Assembly: GCA_045106335.1 (NCBI GenBank)
Contig: JBGCEM010000026.1
Location: 1 to 40,534 of the forward strand
Direction of reading: 5' to 3'
Length of the DNA: 40,534 bases
Source: Aliishimia sp045106335
GTDB taxonomy: Bacteria > Pseudomonadota > Alphaproteobacteria > Rhodobacterales > Rhodobacteraceae
A program made the translations under genes and the position numbers. Below, one piece after another: positions 23,972 to 31,632 of the stretch; the first letter of the stretch is position 1; each line of letters starts with the position of its first letter. The notes below the pieces were generated by a model. That model did no database searches and was not told the origin of the DNA. It worked only from the letters and a program-made list of their open reading frames with translations.

Positions 23972-24832
23972 ATGTTTGATGCAAATTCTTCCAAAAACCT
24001 GCTTCCTACAGCCCCAGGTGTTGGCTACAAGCCACAACATTTTGAGCACATCATGGCCAACCCTACCCCAGTAGAGTGGTTAGAAATCCATGCGGAAAAC
24101 TACATGGGTGCAGGTGGGCGGCCTTTGGCACAGCTTGCAGCATTGGCCGAAAAATTTGCAATTTCAGTGCATGGCGTTGGGCTGTCCATCGGCGGCGAAA
24201 CCCCGTTGGATCGAAGTCATCTGGCCCGGCTAAAACGTCTGTGTGACACAGTGCCTGCCGCGAGCTTTTCAGAGCATCTTGCCTGGTCGACGCATGGCGC
24301 AGAATTTCTGAATGACCTACTGCCGTTGCCGTATACGGATGAAACGCTGCTGCGCGTCGCCCGTCATATCGACCAGGTCCAAAATACGTTAAATCGACAA
24401 ATGCTGTTGGAAAATCCGTCTAGTTACCTGGCATTTGCGCAAAGCACGTATTCTGAAACAGAATTTTTGACTGAATTGGTCCATCGGACCGGGTGTGGCG
24501 TGCTGTTGGACGTCAACAATGTCTTCGTGTCCGCAACCAATTTAGACACGGATCCCCGCGCCTATATCGACGCGTTTCCCTTGGATGCTGTGGGCGAAAT
24601 GCACTTGGGCGGCCATGACGAAGACGAGGATTCCCACGGGGCGCCACTCTTGATCGACAGTCACGGCGCTGCGATTGCAGATCCCGTCTGGGCCCTTTTG
24701 GACTATACCCTGCAGCTATCTGGTCCCCGCCCACTTTTGGTCGAATGGGATACAGATGTGCCGGACTGGTCGATTCTGGCCGACGAGGCCAAACGCGCGG
24801 CCAACGCGTTAGACTGTGTTGCCCTGTCGTGA
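23972..24832 (+). CDS. bufB: MNIO-family bufferin-modifying enzyme, DUF692
   Basis: 286 residues from the ATG at 23972 (a GTG at 23960 would add four). The protein is a DUF692 TIM-barrel, the multinuclear non-heme iron oxidase (MNIO) family that includes MbnB and TglH. Likely iron ligands are visible in order: His67 (VHGVGLSIG), Glu101-His102 (SEHLAW), Glu147-Asn148 (LLENPSSY), Asp180 and Asn183 (DVNNVF), His211 and His215 (MHLGGH), Asp229 and His231 (IDSHG), and Glu in LLVEWDTDVP. It should oxidise the Cys residues of the BufA precursor. Its stop overlaps the GTG start of bufC. The ribosome-binding site is poor and lies by the upstream hairpin, suggesting low translation relative to the precursor. 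Confidence 0.93.
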   Translation: MFDANSSKNLLPTAPGVGYKPQHFEHIMANPTPVEWLEIHAENYMGAGGRPLAQLAALAEKFAISVHGVGLSIGGETPLDRSHLARLKRLCDTVPAASFSEHLAWSTHGAEFLNDLLPLPYTDETLLRVARHIDQVQNTLNRQMLLENPSSYLAFAQSTYSETEFLTELVHRTGCGVLLDVNNVFVSATNLDTDPRAYIDAFPLDAVGEMHLGGHDEDEDSHGAPLLIDSHGAAIADPVWALLDYTLQLSGPRPLLVEWDTDVPDWSILADEAKRAANALDCVALS

Positions 24833-25566
24833 AAGCTTTTCGCGCAGCCCTTTTGGATGCCTCACAGCCCGTTCCACCAGGCCTTCTTGACGGCCATGGG
24901 GCGGCAGCTGGGAAGCGGTTTGACGTGTATCGCAACAATGTCGCCGTATCCTTAACCGAGGCTTTACAAACGGGATTTCCGGTCTTGCGAAAGCTGATTG
25001 GACCACAAAATTTTGACCAGCTCGCGGGCCTATACTTGCGCGCACACCCACCTGCATCGCCATTGATGATGTATTACGGTCAAGACATGCCTGGCTTTTT
25101 AAAGAAATTTGAACCTTTGCAGCACGTCGGATACCTGCCCGACATCGCACGGCTCGAACTTGCCTTACGCTCCAGTTATCACGCCGCAGATGCAACGCCC
25201 GTGAATGCAGAAACACTGGCCGCATATCCCCCAGAAACTATGGGTGCGTTGCGTATCACCTTGGCGCCTGCCTGTATTTTACTGCAATCCCCCTGGCCAA
25301 TTTTTGACATTTGGCAGTTCAATACAGTCGAAAACGCCCCCAAGCCGAAGGCTGTGGCGCAACCCATCTTAGTGACGCGGCCAGAATTTGATCCCATTCC
25401 ACATGCGTTAACTCCAGCATCTGCAGAGTTCATCGCAACACTTCTAAACGGCGCAAGCTTGGAAGACGCTGTAAATGCCGCCGGGCCTCCACCAGGCCCA
25501 TTCGATTTGTCCCAGATATTGGGACTGCTCCTGTCACAAAACGCCATCACTGGCCTGACGACCTAA
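24829..25566 (+). CDS. bufC: DUF2063-type MNIO partner protein
   Basis: 245 residues from a GTG at 24829 that overlaps the bufB stop (GTGA). A different frame start at 24745 is inside bufB and not credible. The N-terminal DUF2063 domain shows FRAALLDASQPVPPGL, then RFDVYRNNVAVSLTEAL and GFPVLRKLIG, which is the classic signature of the domain once called putative DNA-binding. In MNIO systems this protein pairs with DUF692 and presents the precursor. The C-terminal third (from about residue 150) has a separate alpha/beta domain including LAPACILLQSPWPIFDIW. Assignment as BufC rests on both the sequence signature and the gene order A-B-C-D. Confidence 0.9.
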   Translation: MKAFRAALLDASQPVPPGLLDGHGAAAGKRFDVYRNNVAVSLTEALQTGFPVLRKLIGPQNFDQLAGLYLRAHPPASPLMMYYGQDMPGFLKKFEPLQHVGYLPDIARLELALRSSYHAADATPVNAETLAAYPPETMGALRITLAPACILLQSPWPIFDIWQFNTVENAPKPKAVAQPILVTRPEFDPIPHALTPASAEFIATLLNGASLEDAVNAAGPPPGPFDLSQILGLLLSQNAITGLTT

Positions 25567-25576
25567 AGGATACACC

Positions 25577-26125
25577 ATGCGCGCCCTAACGTCTTTGCAC
25601 GCCACCCTTTTTTCACCGATTGAGCGCGCCGACTGGCTGCTTCCTACTGTTGCGCGCTTTCTATTTGCCGCAGTTTTGTTGATGTATTTTTGGGTATCTG
25701 GCCTAACAAAACTGGACGGAGGACCGTTTTCGTTAAGTTTCGGTGGATATGCGCAGATTTTCCCAAAGGCCATGGAAGCCGTCGGCTATGACATCACGCA
25801 ATTGGCCAGCTGGCAACACGTTGTTGTTTACGCCGGCACCTATTCAGAGTTCATATTGCCGATCCTCATCGTTATTGGTCTTTTGACCCGATTAGCAGCA
25901 CTGGGAATGATCGGTTTTGTTGTTGTCCAATCTTTGACAGATCTGTTCGCCCACGGCGCTTTGGCGGATCCGAAAGTGTTTGGTGCGTGGTTCGACAAGG
26001 CCTCGGACAGCTTGATCATGGATCAACGCAGTCTTTGGGTTCTTTTGCTGCTAATTTTAGTCATTAAAGGCGCAGGTCCACTCAGCTTTGATCGTGCCCT
26101 CAGCCCGAAAAACTCAAACACCTAG
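25577..26125 (+). CDS. bufD: DoxX-family membrane protein of the bufferin operon
   Basis: A 182-residue integral membrane protein with four helices: FLFAAVLLMYFWVSGLTKL, EFILPILIVIGLLTRL, LGMIGFVVVQSLTDLF and SLWVLLLLILVIKG. The GLTKL and pre-helix pattern matches the DoxX family, which is the fourth component (BufD) of many bufferin operons. AAAGGA precedes the ATG, ten bases after bufC. Its exact role is unknown; it may assist electron transfer or export/membrane association. The last 12 bases overlap the ArsC-like gene on the other strand, tail-to-tail. Confidence 0.87.
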   Translation: MRALTSLHATLFSPIERADWLLPTVARFLFAAVLLMYFWVSGLTKLDGGPFSLSFGGYAQIFPKAMEAVGYDITQLASWQHVVVYAGTYSEFILPILIVIGLLTRLAALGMIGFVVVQSLTDLFAHGALADPKVFGAWFDKASDSLIMDQRSLWVLLLLILVIKGAGPLSFDRALSPKNSNT

Positions 26126-26428
26126 AGCAGCTTGCACATCTTTGGTCCAGCCCACGAAATAGGTATCTTCCGCGTAAATGAGCGGACGTTTCATAAGCGC
26201 TGGATGTTGCAGGATCAAATCCACGGGATCTCCCGCCCGTTCAGTCTCACTTAACCCGCGCCATGTGGTGGACCGCGTGTTCAGCAAAACCTGCCCAAGA
26301 TCTTTAAACCGTTTTTCAAGAAATGCCCGTTCTAAGGGGGTTGCACGAATATCGATGAAATCTGCGGACGGGAAAAGCTTTTGAACTTTGCGGCAGGTGT
26401 CGCAGGTCTTCAGGCCGTAAATAAGCAC
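26114..26428 (-). CDS. ArsC/Spx-family thioredoxin-fold protein (YffB-like)
   Basis: 104 residues, starting at a GTG (26428) with GAGGA six bases upstream. The active-site motif YGLKTCDTCRKVQK near the N-terminus is a CxxC, as in YffB and Spx relatives, followed by a thioredoxin-like fold with IDIRATPL and PLIYAEDTYFVGW. Arsenate reductases of this superfamily use the first Cys, but the YffB group is thought to act in a glutathione-linked thiol exchange of uncertain target. It is convergent with bufD, with a 12-base overlap. I would not call it a true arsenate reductase, as no ars genes are nearby. Confidence 0.85.
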   Translation of the reverse strand: MLIYGLKTCDTCRKVQKLFPSADFIDIRATPLERAFLEKRFKDLGQVLLNTRSTTWRGLSETERAGDPVDLILQHPALMKRPLIYAEDTYFVGWTKDVQAALGV

Positions 26429-26484
26429 GCGTTTTCCTCACAAATTCGTCCAGATCGTCTTAGATGTCCGATATTCTCTTGAAT

Positions 26485-26513
26485 TTGGCAAGGATCGACC
26501 AATTTATTATATG
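26485..26513 (+). promoter_or_regulatory. Candidate promoter of the cold-shock gene
   Basis: TTGGCA (26485-26490, five of six to consensus) and TATATG (26508-26513) with a 17-base spacer. The predicted leader to the ATG at 26617 is about 97 bases. It includes a five-pair hairpin, CGGTC-GAAT-GACCG at 26570-26583, and AAGGAG at 26601-26606. Long leaders are usual for cspA-type genes. Confidence 0.5.
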
Positions 26514-26616
26514 CGGGTTCGCTGATTGGTTGCATCGATTGGAAATTACAGACCGCACATATTCACCCACGGTCGAATGACCGCCTTGGAAACTAGATTT
26601 AAGGAGCACCAAAGAC

Positions 26617-26823
26617 ATGCCAAATGGCATCGTGAAGTGGTTCAACACCACAAAAGGCTATGGATTCATCGCGCCCGATGATGGTGGAAAGGACGTTTTT
26701 GTCCATATTTCAGCTGTTGAGCAAGCAGGGATGACCGGCCTCGCCGATGATCAAAAGGTTAGCTTTGAAACGACCGAAGGTCGCGACGGCCGTACAATGG
26801 CCGTTGATCTCAAAAGTACTTAG
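26617..26823 (+). CDS. Cold-shock domain protein, CspA family
   Basis: 68 residues, a single OB-fold cold-shock domain. RNP1 is KGYGFIAP and RNP2 is VFVHISAV, and the conserved opening MPNGIVKWFNTTKGYGF is present. It binds single-stranded RNA/DNA and is thought to melt mRNA structures at low temperature. An AAGGAG lies 10 bases before the ATG. It is monocistronic, followed by a strong hairpin at 26845-26869. CspA paralogues are many in this group, so no specific number is given. Confidence 0.96.
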   Translation: MPNGIVKWFNTTKGYGFIAPDDGGKDVFVHISAVEQAGMTGLADDQKVSFETTEGRDGRTMAVDLKST

Positions 26824-26844
26824 CATCATTTACAACAGATACTG

Positions 26845-26869
26845 ACGGCGCCCGTTGGTTCGGCGCCGT
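26845..26869. terminator. Hairpin terminator between cspA and the small secreted protein gene
   Basis: ACGGCGCC (26845-26852) pairs perfectly with GGCGCCGT (26862-26869) over a nine-base loop. A short TTAAA tail follows. It lies between convergent genes and can serve both. Confidence 0.65.
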
Positions 26870-26887
26870 TTAAACACCCAATTGCAC

Positions 26888-27160
26888 TCAGTTGAAATTG
26901 CAGCCCTTTTGCCCAATCGGACAGTCCGCAGCGCGGGAACGCCGCTTTTTGGTCGCCCCATGGCGCAGCATGGCATTGTAACTGACATGCTGGTTCGGCG
27001 TACCACAACAGATCACCCCGCCGACAGTCACAGGCTGTAGGCCAGCCGGGCAGTAATTGTGTTTCGCATGATATGGGTAAATTTTACCTTCTGCCGCGAC
27101 ACTGCCCGCCGCCAACACGCCAAGACCCGCACCAAGCAGCAATCCAAGTGAAATACGCAT
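26888..27160 (-). CDS. Small secreted Cys-rich protein
   Basis: A 90-residue protein from the ATG at 27160 (AAAGGA seven bases upstream; a start ten residues further up would spoil the signal). The signal peptide is MRISLGLLLGAGLGVLAA with a cut after VAA near residue 23. The mature 67 residues contain five Cys (NYCPAG, VICCGT, DCPIG, GCNFN), several His and a basic RSR patch. Such a small periplasmic Cys/His protein might form disulfides or bind metal, but no partner enzyme lies next to it. It does not show the DUF2282 pattern. No named family is recognised. It is convergent with the cold-shock gene. Confidence 0.7.
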   Translation of the reverse strand: MRISLGLLLGAGLGVLAAGSVAAEGKIYPYHAKHNYCPAGLQPVTVGGVICCGTPNQHVSYNAMLRHGATKKRRSRAADCPIGQKGCNFN

Positions 27161-27269
27161 ATATCGTCCTTTTGGTTTTCTACGCCGCAAATCCCTAGGT
27201 GTAATTTGCCCTGTGCGTCGCCTCTGAGTCCAGACTTTTCTAGCTTAACGATTATTCGCTCGAAATTTT

Positions 27270-28184
27270 TTAAGGGCCCTCAGTCAGCACAGACTGGAAT
27301 TCACGCCATTCTCCCTTACTCATCCCTGAGCTTTCCTGCGTAACAGCTTCGCCCGCGATCATTTTACGCACACAAACCAGCGCCTTAGAAGACAGTGTCG
27401 CACCTCCCATCCGATAATCTTCGAACGCGCCAAACGCAAACGGCACCCAATCCGCGACCAGCTTACACATTTCGTCCGCATAGACGCGGATTTCATATTG
27501 CGCATGCGCATCGGCGCGCAGGCGCAAAAAATGCAGCAAATTGTGCAAATCGACCTTCCAATACCACTGTGTGTAAATATTCGCCGGTAAATTCATCCGC
27601 GCCAATTCCCGCGCCAGGCCCTGTTGACCATCTTGATCAATCATTTCCTGATAATGATCATAGGCCCGCGCGCTGTCTGCTTTCAAATACTCTAACACGC
27701 GTTCGGCTTCGGCCCCTTCGAGGGCTGCGCCTCGGCCTTGATTGTTCACTACAGATTGCGCCGCCAAGTGTTCTGGGGCTGGAATATAAAACTCACGATC
27801 CAAAATCGAGTAGCGCGCAGAGTATTCATTTACGTTTGCCGTGCGGTGCCTGATCCATTGGCGCGCTACGAAAACGGGTAGTTTCACGTGCAACTTGATC
27901 TCGCACATTTCAAAGGGCGTAGAATGCCAGTGACGCATTAAATACCGGATGAGCCCTTCATCATTTTGAACAGATTTCGTACCTTTTCCATAGCTTACCC
28001 GGGCAGCCTGGCAAATTGCAGCATCATCGCCCATATAGTCGATGACCCGTACAAACCCATGATCCAGCACGGGATATGCCGTATAAAGATGCTGTTCCAT
28101 ACCAGGCGCAGTCGCACGACGGGTATGGTTGGACTGCGCCCGTTGGGCATCTATTTCAGCTTGGGCTTCGGTGCTGAGCGGCAT
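27270..28184 (-). CDS. thyX: FAD-dependent thymidylate synthase ThyX
   Basis: 304 residues from the ATG at 28184, chosen because AAAGGAT is five bases upstream. The ThyX signature R-H-R-x7-S is intact in RHRTANVNEYSARYS, along with the HWHSTPFEM FAD/dUMP-binding segment and the C-terminal RLRADAHAQYEIR motif. It makes dTMP from dUMP using methylene-tetrahydrofolate and reduced flavin. Presence of ThyX instead of ThyA is common in alphaproteobacteria. A short C-terminal extension follows the core. It is divergent from gloA. Confidence 0.96.
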   Translation of the reverse strand: MPLSTEAQAEIDAQRAQSNHTRRATAPGMEQHLYTAYPVLDHGFVRVIDYMGDDAAICQAARVSYGKGTKSVQNDEGLIRYLMRHWHSTPFEMCEIKLHVKLPVFVARQWIRHRTANVNEYSARYSILDREFYIPAPEHLAAQSVVNNQGRGAALEGAEAERVLEYLKADSARAYDHYQEMIDQDGQQGLARELARMNLPANIYTQWYWKVDLHNLLHFLRLRADAHAQYEIRVYADEMCKLVADWVPFAFGAFEDYRMGGATLSSKALVCVRKMIAGEAVTQESSGMSKGEWREFQSVLTEGP

Positions 28185-28411
28185 CGCCGATCCTTTCACG
28201 ATAGGAAGTGTTCCAGAGTTCTTCTATAACTTGTACTGCGTCAAACGAAACCAGAGATCCTTGATATCGTCTAACGTTTTGAAGAAATCTGCCCCGTGGG
28301 GTGTCGCCGCCTCGGTCTGCTGGAACACAACTTCGCCAGATTCATCGCCTTTCCCCTGTTCTTACGCTTTGTCCATGCTAACATTCTGAATACACAGGTA
28401 AGGGGAATGGA

Positions 28412-28840
28412 ATGGGCTTGAAATACTTACACACGATGGTACGCGTGAAGGACTTGGATGCATCGATAAAGTTTTATGAACTGCTTGGCCTGAAGGAAAC
28501 GCGCCGCCATGACAGCGAACAAGGTCGGTTCTCGCTTATTTTTATGGCGCCGCCTGGACAAGAAGACTGCCCCATCGAGCTAACCTATAATTGGGACGGA
28601 GATGACAAACTTCCGTCAGACAGCCGGCATTTCGGACATTTGGCCTATTCCGTGCCCAATATCTATGAAACATGTCAGCACTTGCAGGACAGTGGTATTG
28701 TGATCAATCGCCCGCCCCGCGATGGACGTATGGCGTTTGTGCGCAGTCCAGACAACATTTCCATTGAATTGCTTCAAGATGGTGCTTCTTTGCCCGTGGC
28801 CGAGCCCTGGGCAAGTATGGAAAACACCGGACATTGGTAA
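28412..28840 (+). CDS. gloA: Lactoylglutathione lyase (glyoxalase I)
   Basis: 142 residues with the metal ligands of bacterial GloA visible: His7 (YLHTMVRV), Glu56 (PIELTYNWD), His76 (HFGHLAYSV) and Glu119 (SIELLQ). It converts the methylglyoxal-glutathione hemithioacetal to S-lactoylglutathione. An AGGGG ribosome-binding site is six bases before the ATG. The stop codon overlaps the TTG start of the first DUF1194 gene, so these are likely co-transcribed. Confidence 0.94.
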   Translation: MGLKYLHTMVRVKDLDASIKFYELLGLKETRRHDSEQGRFSLIFMAPPGQEDCPIELTYNWDGDDKLPSDSRHFGHLAYSVPNIYETCQHLQDSGIVINRPPRDGRMAFVRSPDNISIELLQDGASLPVAEPWASMENTGHW

Positions 28841-29547
28841 GTCACACCGCCATAGGCTTTGTGTTTCTGGTGTTGGCAAGCGCGGCCAACGCAGACTGTC
28901 GCTTGGCCCTTATCTTGGGCCTAGATGTGTCATCTTCGGTGGACGCAGACGAAGATCGCTTACAAAGAAACGGGCTGGCTACGGCTTTGTTGGCCCCCGA
29001 GGTCAAACAGGCATTTTTCGCATCCGACATGCCCGTGGCCCTGAGCGTGTTCGAATGGTCTGGCCGTTACAATCAAGAAGTCTTGTTGAATTGGACGATG
29101 ATCAACTCTTCGGCTGCCTTAGGATTTGCCGCCGAAAAAATCGCGTCCTCCCGTCGCAGCCACAATGAGTTTCCAACTGCTATGGGATACGCGCTTGGGT
29201 TTGCCTCTGGACTATTTAAACGCGCCCCAGGGTGTTTGTTCAAAACGATCGACATGGCCGGAGACGGCAGCAACAATGAAGGCTTCCCCCCAAGTGCAGC
29301 CTACGCCGAGTTCGATTTTGCGGACGTCACCGTCAATGGCTTAGTGGTCAATGCGGCAGAGTTCGAAAGCGAGACGCAGTTAATCGACTTTTATAAATCA
29401 GAGGTCTTATTTGGCGCAGGTGCTTTTTTGGAGGTTGCTCAAGGATTTCAAGATTATGAGCGCGCCATGCGCCGAAAACTGGAAAGAGAAGTCCGCCCGC
29501 CATCGATAGGCGATGTCGGCTTTGATAGATTGTATGCCCCTGGCTAA
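28834..29547 (+). CDS. Secreted DUF1194 (VWA-like) protein, copy 1
   Basis: 237 residues from a TTG at 28834, overlapping the gloA stop. No ATG is available near the signal peptide (AIGFVFLVLASAANA, cut near residue 20). The mature protein is a single von Willebrand A-like domain: MIDAS motif D31-V-S33-S-S35 in LGLDVSSSVD, a Thr in NEFPTAMG, and Asp in DMAGDGSNNEG. One Cys follows the cut and another lies at APGCLF, probably a disulfide. VWA domains mediate metal-dependent protein binding; the DUF1194 family is otherwise uncharacterised. A related second copy follows at 29552. Confidence 0.83.
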   Translation: MVSHTAIGFVFLVLASAANADCRLALILGLDVSSSVDADEDRLQRNGLATALLAPEVKQAFFASDMPVALSVFEWSGRYNQEVLLNWTMINSSAALGFAAEKIASSRRSHNEFPTAMGYALGFASGLFKRAPGCLFKTIDMAGDGSNNEGFPPSAAYAEFDFADVTVNGLVVNAAEFESETQLIDFYKSEVLFGAGAFLEVAQGFQDYERAMRRKLEREVRPPSIGDVGFDRLYAPG

Positions 29548-29551
29548 CCCT

Positions 29552-30283
29552 ATGTCCTTTGCCAAATCTGTATGGGCCGGTGCGGTTTGCCTATCAATTT
29601 TGCTTGCTCCGACGCCATCGCTTGCAAGGACAGATTGCAGGCACGCCTTGGCTTTGGGATTGGATGTATCAGGCTCGGTTGACGCACGCGAATATCATCT
29701 GCAAATTAAAGGGCTTGTTGATGCGCTGGGGGCGTCTTCTGTTGTAAATGCTCTGCTATCCGACCCGTTATCATCGGTGCATCTGTATGTCTTCGAATGG
29801 AGCGGCCTGGACGATCAAACACCCCTGGTTGGTTGGTCCGAAATCAGCTCAGAGTCAGATATTTCAGACATTCAAGACGCATTGCGCGCCACAGTGCGCC
29901 GCGACGCAACGCCGGGCACAGCCTTAGGAGACGCGATGCAGACCGGGATGCATGCATTGGCAGATCGCGCATATTGCGACGTACGTACCTTGGACATTTC
30001 CGGGGATGGTAAATCCAATCAGGGGCCAGAGCCGTCAACCATTCGCGATGCCTTTAAGAAAGCAAACATAACAGTGAATGCGTTGGTCATTGGCGCAGAT
30101 TCCTCGGGAACCGGGACTCTGCGCCAAGCAGAGATTGGAGAGCTGTCTTCGTATTTTCGCGCCAATGTTATCACAGGCGCTGAGGCTTTTGTTCAAATTG
30201 CATTGGGGTATCAGGATTATGCGCGGGCCATGACAGCAAAATTAGAGCGGGAACTCAAAACCATGATTGTGTCTCGGTACTAA
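29552..30283 (+). CDS. Secreted DUF1194 (VWA-like) protein, copy 2
   Basis: 243 residues from the ATG at 29552, four bases after the stop of copy 1. In-frame ATGs at 29534 and 29513 are inside copy 1 and would spoil the signal peptide. The signal is MSFAKSVWAGAVCLSILLAP with cut after SLA. The MIDAS is intact: LGLDVSGSVD, the Thr in TPGTALGD and DISGDGKSNQG. It is a tandem paralogue of copy 1, sharing Cys positions, the GYQDYARAM motif near the end and overall length, but it has clearly diverged. No ribosome-binding site is obvious, so translational coupling to copy 1 is likely. Confidence 0.83.
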   Translation: MSFAKSVWAGAVCLSILLAPTPSLARTDCRHALALGLDVSGSVDAREYHLQIKGLVDALGASSVVNALLSDPLSSVHLYVFEWSGLDDQTPLVGWSEISSESDISDIQDALRATVRRDATPGTALGDAMQTGMHALADRAYCDVRTLDISGDGKSNQGPEPSTIRDAFKKANITVNALVIGADSSGTGTLRQAEIGELSSYFRANVITGAEAFVQIALGYQDYARAMTAKLERELKTMIVSRY

Positions 30284-30320
30284 AATTCGTGCCTTGCTTG
30301 CCCAACGCATCTGTATCACC

Positions 30321-30821
30321 TTAATAAATATATCGGATTTGGTCCGTCCAATACCGTTCCATGCGTCGCAACATTGTGGTGATCTCGTCGATCCCATCCC
30401 CGTTGATGATTTCCTTCTGGATCAGACCGTCTGCATGACGCGAGAACAGCTCTGACACAACATCACGGATTTCGCGCCCGCGTTCGGTCAGGCGAACGCG
30501 TACCGACCGGCGGTCAATTTCGCAGCGCTGGTGGTGCATATATCCCATTTCAACCAATTTCTTCAGGTTGTAGGACACGTTGCTGCCTTGGTAATACCCG
30601 CGGCTTTTCAATTCGCCCGCAGTGACTTCGTTGTCGCCGATGTTAAACAGCAACAGCGCCTGCACCGAATTAATTTCCAAGACGCCAACGCGTTCGAATT
30701 CGTCCTTGATGACGTCCAACAATAAGCGGTGCAAACGTTCGACCAATGACAGGGCTTCAAGATAGTTGATCATGAAGCCCGCTTCTTGTGGAGCCGCCTC
30801 CACAGGGTGTCGCATATCCAT
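30321..30821 (-). CDS. MarR-family regulator (LdtR-like)
   Basis: 166 residues from the ATG at 30821, which has GGAGAAG upstream. The open frame extends to 30866 but the ribosome-binding site decides the start. The winged-helix region is seen in NSVQALLLFNIGDNEVTAGELKSRGYY, the recognition helix around SNVSYNLKKLVEMGYMHH, and the wing DRRSVRVRLTERG. The sequence pattern is like LdtR, an alphaproteobacterial MarR regulator first described in Liberibacter and Sinorhizobium as controlling L,D-transpeptidase and stress genes. The name is a likely but unproven assignment. No obvious target lies nearby and it ends 37 bases from the DUF1194 gene on the other strand. Confidence 0.85.
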   Translation of the reverse strand: MDMRHPVEAAPQEAGFMINYLEALSLVERLHRLLLDVIKDEFERVGVLEINSVQALLLFNIGDNEVTAGELKSRGYYQGSNVSYNLKKLVEMGYMHHQRCEIDRRSVRVRLTERGREIRDVVSELFSRHADGLIQKEIINGDGIDEITTMLRRMERYWTDQIRYIY

Positions 30822-30891
30822 TTTCTTCTCCGACTCAAATCTGCTCTTGACGCAAGATGCGATCAAAACGGAAACATAACGTTAAATGCAA

Positions 30892-31152
30892 TCAGTTCTG
30901 TGGAAGGCCGGATTTTATCTTTAATATCAAAGGGAAAAGTTCTTGCGGAGGGTCAGATTGGCCTGACACCCACGTGTATAAATCCTGATCATTTTCATTA
31001 AGCATGGCATCGTATTGGTGTAATTGCGCATCACTCATGTTGGAAAGTTCGCGATCAGCAAAGGCGGACAGGATCAAATCCATCTCTTTTATACCGCGCC
31101 GCATGGATCGCATTTTCAATCGTTTTAAGCGCGCGATTGGGTCCTCAGACAT
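30892..31152 (-). CDS. sdhE: Succinate dehydrogenase assembly factor SdhE (SDHAF2 family)
   Basis: 86 residues from the ATG at 31152, overlapping the end of the upstream regulator gene by eight bases. The defining R-G-x-x-E motif is present in MRSMRRGIKEMDLIL, followed by the short helical bundle with MSDAQLHQYDAMLNENDQDLY. SdhE promotes covalent attachment of FAD to SdhA. The frame is open further upstream but the family starts at this point. It lies well away from any sdh genes in this window. The ATG overlap means it is probably translated together with the XRE regulator. Confidence 0.92.
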   Translation of the reverse strand: MSEDPIARLKRLKMRSMRRGIKEMDLILSAFADRELSNMSDAQLHQYDAMLNENDQDLYTWVSGQSDPPQELFPLILKIKSGLPQN

Positions 31153-31543
31153 TGGACGGTTCCTGCAACATTTTGCGCAGACGTTTTTCGATCCGCCCCA
31201 CATGTTCGGCTTTGGCCATCATATCCGCGCGAATCTGGCGCAATTCACTTAGCAAAGCGCGCGTGTCAGCGTTCTGTTCGTCTATGTCGGACGTCTCAAC
31301 ACCGGCCCCAACGCCGGTGATCAGCCAGGGCATCGACACCCCAAGCAGGCCCGACATCATTGACAACCGGTTCGCGCGCGGTTCCGCCAAATCCTCTTCC
31401 CATCGCGACAAAGTCGTCAGTTTCACGCCCAAACGTTTGGCAAATATCTCTGGGGTCATTCCAGCCGCTTCGCGCGCGGCCGCCAGGCGATCGCCAAAGG
31501 TCGCCACGTCGGCGTCATACCAATTTTCTGTTGTGTCTGTCAT
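31145..31543 (-). CDS. XRE-family helix-turn-helix regulator
   Basis: 132 residues. The HTH_3 domain covers roughly residues 15-70: FGDRLAAAREAAGMTPEIFA, RLGVKLTTLSRWEEDLAEPR and the MMSGLLGVSMPWL helix. The C-terminal 50 residues are charged and helical (RALLSELRQIRADMMAKAEH), probably a dimerising coiled-coil. It is divergent from the aminotransferase gene and coupled to sdhE by an 8-base overlap. The target is unknown; autoregulation or control of the neighbours is possible. The ribosome-binding site is weak. Confidence 0.85.
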   Translation of the reverse strand: MTDTTENWYDADVATFGDRLAAAREAAGMTPEIFAKRLGVKLTTLSRWEEDLAEPRANRLSMMSGLLGVSMPWLITGVGAGVETSDIDEQNADTRALLSELRQIRADMMAKAEHVGRIEKRLRKMLQEPSNV

Positions 31544-31632
31544 CGCTCATCCATACCTGAGTTTGCCGTTGCTCTTCCACCCCTAATGCGCCTATCACGC
31601 ACAAGACCCAATGTAACAAAGAAGTTAACCTC

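Noticed and set aside
26114..26428. Arsenate reductase of an arsenic operon
   Set aside because: The CxxC and YffB-like pattern, and the lack of arsR/arsB neighbours, argue for a thiol-exchange relative.
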